Shown: positions 1-6,688 of the stretch, piece by piece | How the letters are laid out: every line of letters begins with the position of its first letter | Numbering within the stretch: the stretch's first letter is position 1 | Assembly (NCBI GenBank): GCA_934663655.1 | Contig: CAKUKT010000139.1 | Location: forward strand, 1 to 6,947 | Source: an uncultured Victivallaceae bacterium | Lineage (GTDB): Bacteria; Verrucomicrobiota; Lentisphaeria; Victivallales; Victivallaceae | Reading direction: 5' to 3' | DNA length: 6,947 bases | Program-made: the position numbers and the translations under genes | Notes under the pieces: model-generated | Told to the model about the DNA's origin: nothing | Database searches by the model: none | What the model saw: the letters and a program-made list of their open reading frames with translations, nothing else

Positions 1-103
1 GTGAGCGTGGCTGAAAATCGACTGAATCCCGGATCGAAACTTGTCCCGGGAGGTGGTTTCCCGACGGCTTCAGCTTATGAATTGAGGAGAAAAAATCATT
101 TTT
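1..103 (+). other. Leader region upstream of ftsH, possibly the 3' end of an upstream ORF
   Basis: Only one forward frame is open from base 1; it ends at a TAA at 109-111, overlapping the ftsH start by 8 bp. Its 36 codons resemble no family I know and end in rare AGG-AGA codons that coincide with the ftsH ribosome binding site, so it may be non-coding. The stretch also holds two short inverted repeats that share one arm: 27-32 can pair with 46-51, or 47-51 with 59-63. Neither is followed by a T-run. I see no convincing promoter. It could be an intergenic leader or the tail of the preceding gene. Confidence 0.3.
84..90 (+). promoter_or_regulatory. Ribosome binding site of ftsH
   Basis: The purine-rich GAGGAGA lies 13 nt before the ATG at 104. 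The spacing is somewhat long, but the intervening bases are A/T-rich and no other start codon fits better, so it supports the ATG at 104 as the ftsH start. Confidence 0.6.
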
Positions 104-2116
104 ATGGATAATCAGGATAAAACCCCACCCACTCCGCCTCCCTCCAATAACGGCGGCAAACCCCCGCGCCCCCAGATACGCCCCCAGGAACCGCGCAGTT
201 CCCGGGCGGCGATCGTCTGGCTGGTGATTTTGCTGATGATCGGCGGCATGCTGCTTTTCAAAGGCTACGCACCGTCCAACCAGCAGGAAATCAGCCAGAG
301 CGAATTTGAAGCGCTGTTGCGGTCCGGCGAAGTGCTTACTGCGGTATTCACTCCGGAAAGCGGACGGGTTTTCACCGTCGAAGGCCAGCTCAAAAAGCCG
401 CTCCCGACCGGTATCAATGGAGTTCCGGCAGCTCAAACCGGCCATGGATCCGGAGGCTCTTCCGCCTACCGTTCGCGGGTTATCTACTCCGAAGAACTCA
501 ATCAGCTCCTCGCCAAAACCCAGTTCGCCGTCGACACCAACAACGCCGGCCTCTGGAACTTCGTATTGATCTGGCTGTTGCCGACCATTCTCGTGATCGG
601 GGCCATCTACTTCATCTCCGCCCGCCAGATGCGCATGAGCGGACGCGGCGCCATGGATTTCGGCAAGAGCAAGGCGCGGATGATCCCGCCCGATGAACTG
701 AAAGTCAAATTCGACGATATCGCCGGCGCCGATGAAGCCAAGGAGGAGATCTCCGAAATCGTCGAATACCTCAAAGATCCGATCCGGTTCCAGCTGGTCG
801 GCGGACAGATTCCCAAAGGTTGTCTGCTGGTCGGAGAACCCGGTACCGGTAAAACTCTGATGGCCAAGGCGGTAGCCTGCGAGGCGGGAGTGCCCTTCTT
901 TTCCATCAGCGGTTCCGATTTTGTGGAGATGTTCGTCGGCGTCGGCGCCAGCCGGGTGCGCGACATGTTTGAACAGGCGCGGCGCAACACCCCCTGCCTG
1001 ATCTTCATCGACGAAATCGACGCCGTGGGGCGTTCCCGCTTCTCCGGCTGGGGCGGCGGCCACGACGAACGCGAACAGACCCTCAACGCCATGCTGGTCG
1101 AAATGGACGGACTCGAAAGCCGCGCCGGTGTGATCGTGCTCGCCGCCACCAACCGGCCGGATGTACTCGATCCCGCGCTGCTGCGTCCGGGACGGTTCGA
1201 CCGTCAGGTGGTGATGGATCTGCCGGATATCACCGGACGGAGGAAAATTCTCGACGTCCATGTCAAAAAAATAAAAGTCGAGCCGGACATCGATCTCGAC
1301 GTGATCGCCCGTACCACGCCCGGTTTCAGCGGGGCTGACCTCGCCAACCTCTGCAACGAGGCGGCACTGCTCGCCGCCCGCCGCAACCGCGAAGCGGTCT
1401 CTCAGGCCGACCTCGAGGAGGCGCGCGACAAGGTCTGCTACGGCAGCGAACGGCGCAGCCGCAAAATTCCCGATCAGGCCCGCAAAATCACCGCCTATCA
1501 TGAGGCCGGACATGCTCTGATCGCTCTTCACAACGATAAGTGTACCCCGCTGCACAAAGTAACGATCATTCCCCGCGGCCAGGCCTATCTCGGCGCCACC
1601 TTCTCCATGCCCAAGGAGGACATCTACCTGCGCAGCAAGCTCGAACTCGAGGCCGAAATGTCCATGACCATGGGCGGACGCGCCGCCGAAGAGATCATTT
1701 TCGGCGATATCACCACCGGCGCTTCCGGCGATATCCGGCAACTCAGTGACATCGCCCGCAAAATGGTCTGTCTCTACGGCATGAGCGAGAAAATCGGTCC
1801 GGCCAAGGTCGGCGATTTCGAGATTCATCCCCACCTGCGGATCGATGGACCGACTCCGGAACAGCTTGCGCCGGAGACCGCCCGGGAAATCGACCTCGAA
1901 GTCCGCCGGCTGATTCATACCGCGCTTCAGACCGCCCGCGACGTGCTCACCGCCCACCGTGACCAGCTCGAAAAGCTCGCGCAGGCGCTGCTTGAGCAGG
2001 AAACGCTTTCGGTTGAGCAGATCCGCCAGCTGCTGAATATGCCCTCGGAACCAGCTTCGGAACTTCCCGCGCAGGATCTGCGCCCGGTGAGCGGAGATGA
2101 CGACGGAAACGTTTAG
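104..2116 (+). CDS. ftsH: ATP-dependent zinc metalloprotease FtsH
   Basis: This is a membrane-anchored AAA+ protease that unfolds and degrades misassembled membrane proteins and short-lived cytosolic regulators as a hexamer at the inner membrane. The 670 residues show the full family layout. A Pro-rich cytoplasmic tail (1-33) precedes a membrane segment at about 34-53, a periplasmic FtsH-extracellular domain and a second membrane segment at about 150-171. The AAA domain carries Walker A GEPGTGKT (244-251), pore residues FVG (277-279), Walker B ending FIDEID (301-306) and the second region of homology with the Arg fingers (348-367). The peptidase domain has HEAGH (466-470), with D543 in the position of the third zinc ligand. 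All catalytic residues are present, so it should be active. The length is close to the usual 610-690. The periplasmic domain has a Gly/Ser-rich stretch around 112-120. It is the first gene of a probable operon with the DUF167, apgM and recX genes. Confidence 0.98.
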   Translation: MDNQDKTPPTPPPSNNGGKPPRPQIRPQEPRSSRAAIVWLVILLMIGGMLLFKGYAPSNQQEISQSEFEALLRSGEVLTAVFTPESGRVFTVEGQLKKPLPTGINGVPAAQTGHGSGGSSAYRSRVIYSEELNQLLAKTQFAVDTNNAGLWNFVLIWLLPTILVIGAIYFISARQMRMSGRGAMDFGKSKARMIPPDELKVKFDDIAGADEAKEEISEIVEYLKDPIRFQLVGGQIPKGCLLVGEPGTGKTLMAKAVACEAGVPFFSISGSDFVEMFVGVGASRVRDMFEQARRNTPCLIFIDEIDAVGRSRFSGWGGGHDEREQTLNAMLVEMDGLESRAGVIVLAATNRPDVLDPALLRPGRFDRQVVMDLPDITGRRKILDVHVKKIKVEPDIDLDVIARTTPGFSGADLANLCNEAALLAARRNREAVSQADLEEARDKVCYGSERRSRKIPDQARKITAYHEAGHALIALHNDKCTPLHKVTIIPRGQAYLGATFSMPKEDIYLRSKLELEAEMSMTMGGRAAEEIIFGDITTGASGDIRQLSDIARKMVCLYGMSEKIGPAKVGDFEIHPHLRIDGPTPEQLAPETAREIDLEVRRLIHTALQTARDVLTAHRDQLEKLAQALLEQETLSVEQIRQLLNMPSEPASELPAQDLRPVSGDDDGNV

Positions 2117-2411
2117 AAGCGCAGTAACCGAATCCCGTGACGGAGCGCTGCTGAAACTTCACCTCCAGCCCGGAGCCAGACGAACGGCTCCGGCGGGGTG
2201 GTTCGGTGACGCCCTCAAAATCGCCATTCAAGCGCCACCGGTGGACGGCAAAGCCAATGCCGCACTCCGGAAAGCCCTCTCCGGATGGTTCAACCTTCCG
2301 ATCGCCGCAATCGAAATCAAAACCGGTGAATTTTCCCGCGACAAGCTGGTGCTGCTGCGCGGCAGATCCGCCGAAGAAATAATTCAAATTCTCAATACCT
2401 TGTCATCATGA
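2097..2411 (+). CDS. DUF167 / YggU-family small protein
   Basis: This 104-residue protein belongs to the widespread DUF167 (YggU) family, whose molecular function is not established. The family hallmarks are visible: LxLxxQPGARR (19-29), the most conserved block APPVDGKAN (46-54), and KTGEFSRDK (75-83), ending in a short helix. The length fits the family norm of about 95-110. The gene overlaps the ftsH end by 20 bp. The start is fixed by an in-frame TGA at 2088-2090, only two codons upstream, and by the lack of a later start before the conserved core. A GGAG directly abuts the ATG, too close to serve normally, while GGTGA at 2086-2090 has a 6-nt spacing and is the likelier ribosome site. It ends in an ATGA overlap with the next gene. 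Family assignment is firm and function is unknown. Confidence 0.93.
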   Translation: MTTETFRSAVTESRDGALLKLHLQPGARRTAPAGWFGDALKIAIQAPPVDGKANAALRKALSGWFNLPIAAIEIKTGEFSRDKLVLLRGRSAEEIIQILNTLSS

Positions 2412-3625
2412 ATCAGAAAGCGATCATCTTCCTCCCCGACGGCATGGCCGACGACCGCCTGCCGGAACTCAATCTGCTCTCACCGCTGGAAGCCGCTCCG
2501 ACCCCGGCGATGGATTCCATCGCCGCCCGGGGCGCGTCCGGAACATTTCTGACTCTCCCCGACGGGTTGCCGACCTCCTCCGATGTGGCCAACATGTCGG
2601 TGCTCGGTTTCCGGCCGGAATTCAACTATCCCGGCCGCGGACCGATCGAGGCGGCGGCCCAGGGCATTGAACTTGCCCCCGGCGACATCGCGTTTCGCTG
2701 CAATCTGGTCACCGTCACGCCCGACGGAATACTGGAAGACTATTCCGCCGGACACATCTCCGACGCCGACGCCGCCACCTTGATCGCCGATCTCAAAAAA
2801 CGGTTTGACAGCGATCAGGTGACCTTTCACAGCGGGGTGAGTTACCGCAACCTGCTGATTCTTCACGGCCGGGAATTTTCCGCGCGCGTGAACTACTTCA
2901 AGCCCGATTCGTCCCAGGGCATCGCCCTGTCGGAACTCCGGCTCTCCCCCGCGGACGACTCTCCGGAGGCGCATCACACAGTGGAATTTCTCCGGAATCT
3001 GGAGGAGAAGGCGGCGGAATTTCTCGCCGCCCACCCCCTGAATGCCGGTCGGCGAAGTCCCGCCAACCGGATCTGGCCGTGGAGCCCCGGCGCCCGCCCC
3101 TCCCTGCGCAAATTCAGCGAACTATATTCCGGACGGCGTGGAGCGATCATCAGCGCGGTGGATGTCATCAAGGGACTGGGACGTTGTTCCGGGATGGAGG
3201 TGATCGACGTTCCCGGCGCCACCGGATTCACCGACACCAATTATGCCGGTAAAGCCGCCGCCGCGATCAAGGCGATTGAGGATTTCGATCTGGTCTACCT
3301 GCACGTCGAAGCGATCGACGAGTGTTCTCACATCGGCGATCTCGATCTTAAACTGCGGGCTATCGCCGACTTCGATTCTAAAATCGTGGCACCGGTTCTT
3401 GACGCGCTGGCCGGCCGCCCGATCAACTTCGCGGTTCTGCCCGACCATCCGGTACCGATCCGGCTCCGCCAGCATACGACCACTCCGGTACCGCTCGCGG
3501 TCTGCGGTCCGGCGGTGCCGACCCCGGATCAGATCGACCGCTTCAGCGAAACCCTCGCTCCCGGCGGCGCTCTCGGCGCCCTCTCCGGAGAACAGCTGGT
3601 TCGCCTGTTGCTCGGGCTCAAATGA
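2408..3625 (+). CDS. apgM: Cofactor-independent phosphoglycerate mutase, archaeal ApgM type (or the related proposed homoserine kinase)
   Basis: This 405-residue cytosolic protein belongs to the alkaline-phosphatase superfamily branch that interconverts 3- and 2-phosphoglycerate using two divalent metals and a serine nucleophile. The expected active-site residues are all visible: D11 in PDGMAD, nucleophile S58 in SSDVANMSVLG, D304 and H308 in EAIDECSH, D346-H347 in LPDH, and H356 in RQHTTTPVP. The stretch FRCNLVTV (96-103) with EDYSAGHIS (110-118) is typical of the archaeal-type subfamily, as is the 400-aa length; the bacterial GpmI enzyme is about 510 aa. A near-identical subfamily has been proposed to be a homoserine kinase from its threonine-gene neighbourhoods. 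No threonine gene lies nearby here, so the sequence alone does not decide between the two. Its ATG overlaps the preceding stop (ATGA) and no Shine-Dalgarno is visible, implying coupled translation. Confidence 0.9.
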   Translation: MNQKAIIFLPDGMADDRLPELNLLSPLEAAPTPAMDSIAARGASGTFLTLPDGLPTSSDVANMSVLGFRPEFNYPGRGPIEAAAQGIELAPGDIAFRCNLVTVTPDGILEDYSAGHISDADAATLIADLKKRFDSDQVTFHSGVSYRNLLILHGREFSARVNYFKPDSSQGIALSELRLSPADDSPEAHHTVEFLRNLEEKAAEFLAAHPLNAGRRSPANRIWPWSPGARPSLRKFSELYSGRRGAIISAVDVIKGLGRCSGMEVIDVPGATGFTDTNYAGKAAAAIKAIEDFDLVYLHVEAIDECSHIGDLDLKLRAIADFDSKIVAPVLDALAGRPINFAVLPDHPVPIRLRQHTTTPVPLAVCGPAVPTPDQIDRFSETLAPGGALGALSGEQLVRLLLGLK

Positions 3626-4110
3626 TGGATACGACCCGCCAGACGAAATATTCTCCGCTCGAAGCGGCCCTGCGAATGCTCGACCGGCGGGCGTTTTCCG
3701 AACGCGAACTTGCCGCCCGGCTGCGCCGGGCCGGTTACTCTCCGGCTCAATGTGCCGAAGCCGTGTCCGAATGTCGTCGTCGCGGCTTTATCAACGACGA
3801 ACTGCTTGCCGAAGATTGTACCGGATTGCTCTACTCCCGGGGCAGCGGTTCGCGGATGATCAAGTTGAAACTCCGCCGGCGCGGCCTCTCCGCCGCCGCA
3901 GTCGAAAACGCGCTGCGGGAACACGGAGAACTGGAACCCGAAGCAGCACGGGCGGCGCTGGAACAAAAGTGGCGCACCCTGAGCCGGGAAAATGATCCGC
4001 GCCGGAAACGGGATAAAGCGCTGCGGTTTCTGATCGGACGGGGCTTTCCGCCGGAACTGGTGCGCCGCGTCTGGGAGGAGTTCGCCGCCGGACTTGAGGG
4101 AGAGAATTGA
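3622..4110 (+). CDS. recX: Regulatory protein RecX
   Basis: RecX binds the RecA filament and modulates recombination and SOS induction in the cytoplasm. The 162 residues show three tandem three-helix units at about 14-58, 59-97 and 104-152. Typical landmarks are AFSERELAARLRRAGYS (24-40), the GFINDELLA block (55-63), GSGSRMIKLKLRRRGLS (74-90), and a final unit with KALRFLIGRGFPPELV (132-147). The high Arg/Lys content and length (usually 150-270) fit the family. The start overlaps the apgM stop as ATGA. A second ATG directly follows (3625-3627), so either could initiate and give a protein one residue shorter. No Shine-Dalgarno is visible, so translation is probably coupled to apgM. In many bacteria recX sits beside recA; here it closes a ftsH-led gene set instead. 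Confidence 0.92.
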   Translation: MMDTTRQTKYSPLEAALRMLDRRAFSERELAARLRRAGYSPAQCAEAVSECRRRGFINDELLAEDCTGLLYSRGSGSRMIKLKLRRRGLSAAAVENALREHGELEPEAARAALEQKWRTLSRENDPRRKRDKALRFLIGRGFPPELVRRVWEEFAAGLEGEN

Positions 4111-4234
4111 ACATCTTGACGCCGTCACGGACGCAGCGGAGGCGACGAATATTGTGCGGGAAAACTTCAAGCGATTGCCAACTGATCGCATTACGTACAA
4201 CACATGAGCATGAATTTTGCAGAGAAAACCGGAT
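4111..4234 (+). other. Spacer between recX and the transporter gene, with overlapping tiny ORFs
   Basis: This 124-bp stretch is visibly richer in A/T than its flanks. It holds no recognisable gene or strong promoter. A TTGCCA at 4175-4180 followed 15 bp later by TACAAC (4196-4201) is the best sigma70-like pair, and it is weak. GCGAT (4171-4175) and ATCGC (4185-4189) can form a 5-bp hairpin with a 9-nt loop and no T-run. One forward frame is open from a TTG at 4094, inside the recX end, to a TGA at 4205-4207 (37 codons). That stop overlaps an ATG at 4204 that opens a 16-codon ORF ending at 4254, inside the transporter start. No family is recognised for either. Confidence 0.35.
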
Positions 4235-5545
4235 ATGAGTTCTTTGGTGAGTAAAGCGCTGGGAATTATCTCCCATGATCCGCGTGAGCAGCACAATCTG
4301 ATCTGCTACGGAGGCGCCTCGATGCTCCGGAACGCCTACGTCCCGCTGATCAGCGGCCAGACGGCGATGGCATTTTCTCTTGCGCTGGGGCTCTCCACCA
4401 CCCAGATGGGGCTGCTGAGTCTACCGTTTCTGATTGTCGGCCTTCCCACGATGATCCTCTCCACCGCTTTCCTTGACCGTATCCGCAACCGCCCCCGTTT
4501 CTGCGGCTGGCTGGAGATTCTGGGGGTATCATTGTCTCCGACCCTCACTCTGGCGTTGACGATTTTTGCGGTGCTGCGTGGGGAATATCTGCTGTTTCCG
4601 CTGCTGTTTATCTTCGGTATTCTCAGTTCAATTTTCAGCGCCAACTACGGGTCGGTCGATGCAATGCTCTTCAGCCGTTCCATTCAGCCCGACCACCGCG
4701 GAAAATTCTTCGGATTGATCGGCATCATCGGCGGAATAATCGGAATCATCTTCAGCCTGCTCGCCTCGGTAGCGCTCAAATACATCGGTTTTCCCTACGC
4801 CTTCACCCTGATCTCCGCCGCCGGCCTCATAATGATCTACTGCGCCGCCTTCCTGAAGTGGAACACCCGGGAACTGCCGGAACTGGTCGGCAACGATTCC
4901 GTTCAGAAAACCTCCCCGCTGAAAAACCTCGTGCAAATTTTCAAAATGAAGGAATTCACCACCCTCATGCCCGCCAATCTGCTGCGGGGATTCGGCGACG
5001 GCGCCGGAAGCTATGCTGTGGTCGTCGGCATGCGGGATATCGGATTACCGCTCGAAATCGCCGGCTACGCCACCGCAATCAGCTGTTTTTCCTCGCTGGT
5101 TGCCAATACCATGATCGGCAAATTCGCCGACCGTTTCGGCGCCGGGCGGATGATTTTCCCCACAGTGGTGTTGCTGTGCATCGGTTTGATGGGTATGGTC
5201 TACTCACCATCAGCCTGGATCTTTCTCGCGTTCTATCTGCTCTGGCAGATCATGCAGTTGATGGAAGCCACGGAAATCCCGCTGGTCCACTACGACGTGG
5301 TTCCGGTGGAGGTGATGGGCGCCTTCAGCAGCATCCGCCTGCTGCTGCTCAACCTGACCGCCTCGCTCTCCGGTACTATCGTGGGAATTTCGCTCGACAT
5401 CTGTCCGGCAGCGGTCGTTTTTGCAGTATGCGCGATGTTGAAGATCATCTCTTCACTGCTGTTCTGGCACGGTTCGACGATTGCGCTGCGGCGCAAACGG
5501 GAAGCGGCCGCCGCCGCGGCCGCCGCAAAAGCTTCCCAACAGTGA
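4235..5545 (+). CDS. Major facilitator superfamily (MFS) transporter, substrate unknown
   Basis: This is a polytopic inner-membrane permease of 436 residues with many long hydrophobic segments, consistent with about twelve helices in two halves. The clearest hydrophobic segments lie near 57-80, 95-114, 118-135, 158-180, 187-206, 307-324, 327-342 and 391-410. A charged loop at about 209-240 separates the halves. GKFADRFGAGR (295-305) resembles MFS motif A between helices of the second half, and DHRGKFFG (153-160) resembles the conserved loop in the first half. The tail is basic and then carries eight consecutive alanines (424-431). I place the start at the ATG at 4235; an in-frame TTG at 4217 would add six residues. 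Neither has a strong Shine-Dalgarno, the best being AGAG at 4221-4224. Substrate cannot be inferred, and export and uptake are both possible. It may have its own weak promoter in the spacer after recX. Confidence 0.87.
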   Translation: MSSLVSKALGIISHDPREQHNLICYGGASMLRNAYVPLISGQTAMAFSLALGLSTTQMGLLSLPFLIVGLPTMILSTAFLDRIRNRPRFCGWLEILGVSLSPTLTLALTIFAVLRGEYLLFPLLFIFGILSSIFSANYGSVDAMLFSRSIQPDHRGKFFGLIGIIGGIIGIIFSLLASVALKYIGFPYAFTLISAAGLIMIYCAAFLKWNTRELPELVGNDSVQKTSPLKNLVQIFKMKEFTTLMPANLLRGFGDGAGSYAVVVGMRDIGLPLEIAGYATAISCFSSLVANTMIGKFADRFGAGRMIFPTVVLLCIGLMGMVYSPSAWIFLAFYLLWQIMQLMEATEIPLVHYDVVPVEVMGAFSSIRLLLLNLTASLSGTIVGISLDICPAAVVFAVCAMLKIISSLLFWHGSTIALRRKREAAAAAAAAKASQQ

Positions 5546-5547
5546 CA

Positions 5548-5580
5548 CGCTGCCGGAACCGACATTACTCACCGGCAGCG
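5548..5580. terminator. Candidate bidirectional transcription terminator
   Basis: A perfect 9-bp inverted repeat, CGCTGCCGG (5548-5556) and CCGGCAGCG (5572-5580), encloses a 15-nt loop. It fills almost the whole 36-bp gap between the stop codons of two convergent genes (TGA at 5543-5545 on +; TAG at 5582-5584 on -). There is only a short TTT after the stem on the + side and no T-run on the - side, so intrinsic termination may be inefficient or need help. The position argues for a shared terminator. Confidence 0.6.
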
Positions 5581-5581
5581 G

Positions 5582-6649
5582 CTATTTCCAGGCGGCGATC
5601 CGCGCCAGCGCCGCCTCCATCTCCGGACGGGAATGAACTCCTGAAAGCATAATCATGCAGCGTGACGGCGGCAGCGAGGCGAACAAAGCATCAAAATCCT
5701 CCACCGTCGCCTGAATCTGCACTGCTTTCCCGGCCTCAACGCAACGGCGGTAGACTTCAATCCAATTCCGGGCCGGCCCATTGCCCGCTCCGGGAACCCA
5801 CTGTATCACCTGAAGATTCGGCAACGTCAGAATGGAATCGAGGTGCCGCAGCACCCCCTTGCCGTCGACATGAAAGATATTCCGCTCGCATAACCGGCAC
5901 TCTTCGATCAGCGCCGGTTTTATCACCGTTTCAAAATGTTCTTCCCCGATCAGATAGCTGAAGTCGCAGGAGGGAATACCGTAGGGCCGGTGCGAAATCA
6001 ATCCGATCCAGGAGGTAAAGGGTTGACCGGCACCGTTCAGCTTGTCGGCAAAAAACCGGAAGACCCGGGCAAATTCCCTGTTCACGTGCCGGAGCGCCGC
6101 CGCAACCGCATCCGGATCATCGTAGAGATCGAGACAAAGTTGTTCCGGTCCCCGCCAGCCGACCAGGCAATCAGCCCCGGGATGAAAATCAGGAACCTGA
6201 ACCAGATAACGTCCGGCAGCCTCCCGGAGCAGGAGATCGCAGAGTTCGTCCATCACCTTAAAATAGCGGTTGTTGAAATCAAAACGCCACTTATCAGCCC
6301 CGGCCAGCGTCGCCATGAAAGGCTGAATGTGGGAAGTCGTTCCGGCAAAACGAAGTTCACCGCCGAAACCGGCCGGAAAGAAATCCGGACCGAGGTTCGG
6401 AAACAGTGACGGCAGCGCATCTCCGTAATATTCAAATGCTTCCGCCTGACACTGCATTGTCGCCGCCTGCCCGGCGACATCCTGCCAGTTGTCCAGCGAA
6501 AGCGGAGGAATTGCCGCTCCGGGCCGCGGCAGAGCGGCAATCACCAGCGCCCCGCGCCCCTGCCCGGTCCAGAATTGTTCATGGCGCTCAATCCGTTTCC
6601 GCCACTCTTCCGGTGTCACGCCGGTCGTCTCCCCTCGTCCGTTATTCAT
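5582..6649 (-). CDS. Uroporphyrinogen decarboxylase (URO-D) superfamily protein, reaction unknown
   Basis: This 355-residue cytosolic protein has the look of the URO-D/cobalamin-methyltransferase superfamily, a TIM-barrel fold that includes HemE and the MtaA/MtbA corrinoid methyltransferases. The most telling segment is the C-terminal half: CDFSYLIGEEHFE (228-240), IFHVDGKGVLRHLD (258-271), then the strand QWVPGAGNGP (283-292) and the helix-strand pair ending in MIMLSGV (332-338). In MtaA-type enzymes a His-x-Cys contributes to zinc binding; here the comparable H260 is followed by D262 (HVD). It lacks an obvious HemE-type N-terminal signature, so true haem synthesis is unlikely. The ATG at 6649 is supported by GGGAGAGG on the minus strand (6656-6663) with a 6-nt spacing. 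It lies 39 bp after a phosphatase gene on the same strand and is probably co-transcribed with it. Such solitary URO-D-like proteins are common in some anaerobes; the substrate is not known. Confidence 0.85.
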   Translation of the reverse strand: MNNGRGETTGVTPEEWRKRIERHEQFWTGQGRGALVIAALPRPGAAIPPLSLDNWQDVAGQAATMQCQAEAFEYYGDALPSLFPNLGPDFFPAGFGGELRFAGTTSHIQPFMATLAGADKWRFDFNNRYFKVMDELCDLLLREAAGRYLVQVPDFHPGADCLVGWRGPEQLCLDLYDDPDAVAAALRHVNREFARVFRFFADKLNGAGQPFTSWIGLISHRPYGIPSCDFSYLIGEEHFETVIKPALIEECRLCERNIFHVDGKGVLRHLDSILTLPNLQVIQWVPGAGNGPARNWIEVYRRCVEAGKAVQIQATVEDFDALFASLPPSRCMIMLSGVHSRPEMEAALARIAAWK

Positions 6650-6655
6650 ATATCG

Positions 6656-6663
6656 CCTCTCCC
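6656..6663 (-). promoter_or_regulatory. Ribosome binding site of the URO-D-like gene
   Basis: The minus-strand GGGAGAGG sits 6 nt before the ATG at 6649-6647. It is the best-placed Shine-Dalgarno match in the window and confirms this start over any internal one. Confidence 0.7.
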
Positions 6664-6688
6664 AATTCCGGAGATCACACTACGAGAA

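Noticed and set aside
607..1152. Minus-strand open frame inside ftsH (181 codons)
   Set aside because: Ser/Pro/Arg-rich product with no recognisable motif, fully opposite the conserved AAA domain; a shadow of ftsH codon bias.
3243..3995. Plus-strand open frame spanning apgM and recX (250 codons)
   Set aside because: Arg/Ser/Pro-rich with no family resemblance; both genes in the other frames have intact catalytic or structural motifs.
4116..4152. TTGACG (4116-4121) as a promoter -35 box in the spacer after recX
   Set aside because: No -10-like hexamer occurs at 16-18 bp; the nearest AT-rich hexamer (GAATAT, 4147-4152) is 25 bp away.
3529..4296. Long minus-strand open frame opposite apgM and recX (255 codons)
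   Set aside because: It lies antisense to two well-supported genes, its product matches no family, and such frames arise easily in GC-rich coding DNA.
4858..5652. Plus-strand open frame overlapping the transporter (264 codons)
   Set aside because: Arg/His-rich product typical of an out-of-frame reading; it also runs through the convergent hairpin and into the opposite gene.
5936..6409. Plus-strand open frame opposite the URO-D-like gene
   Set aside because: No motif; the minus-strand gene has clear superfamily signatures and a good ribosome site.
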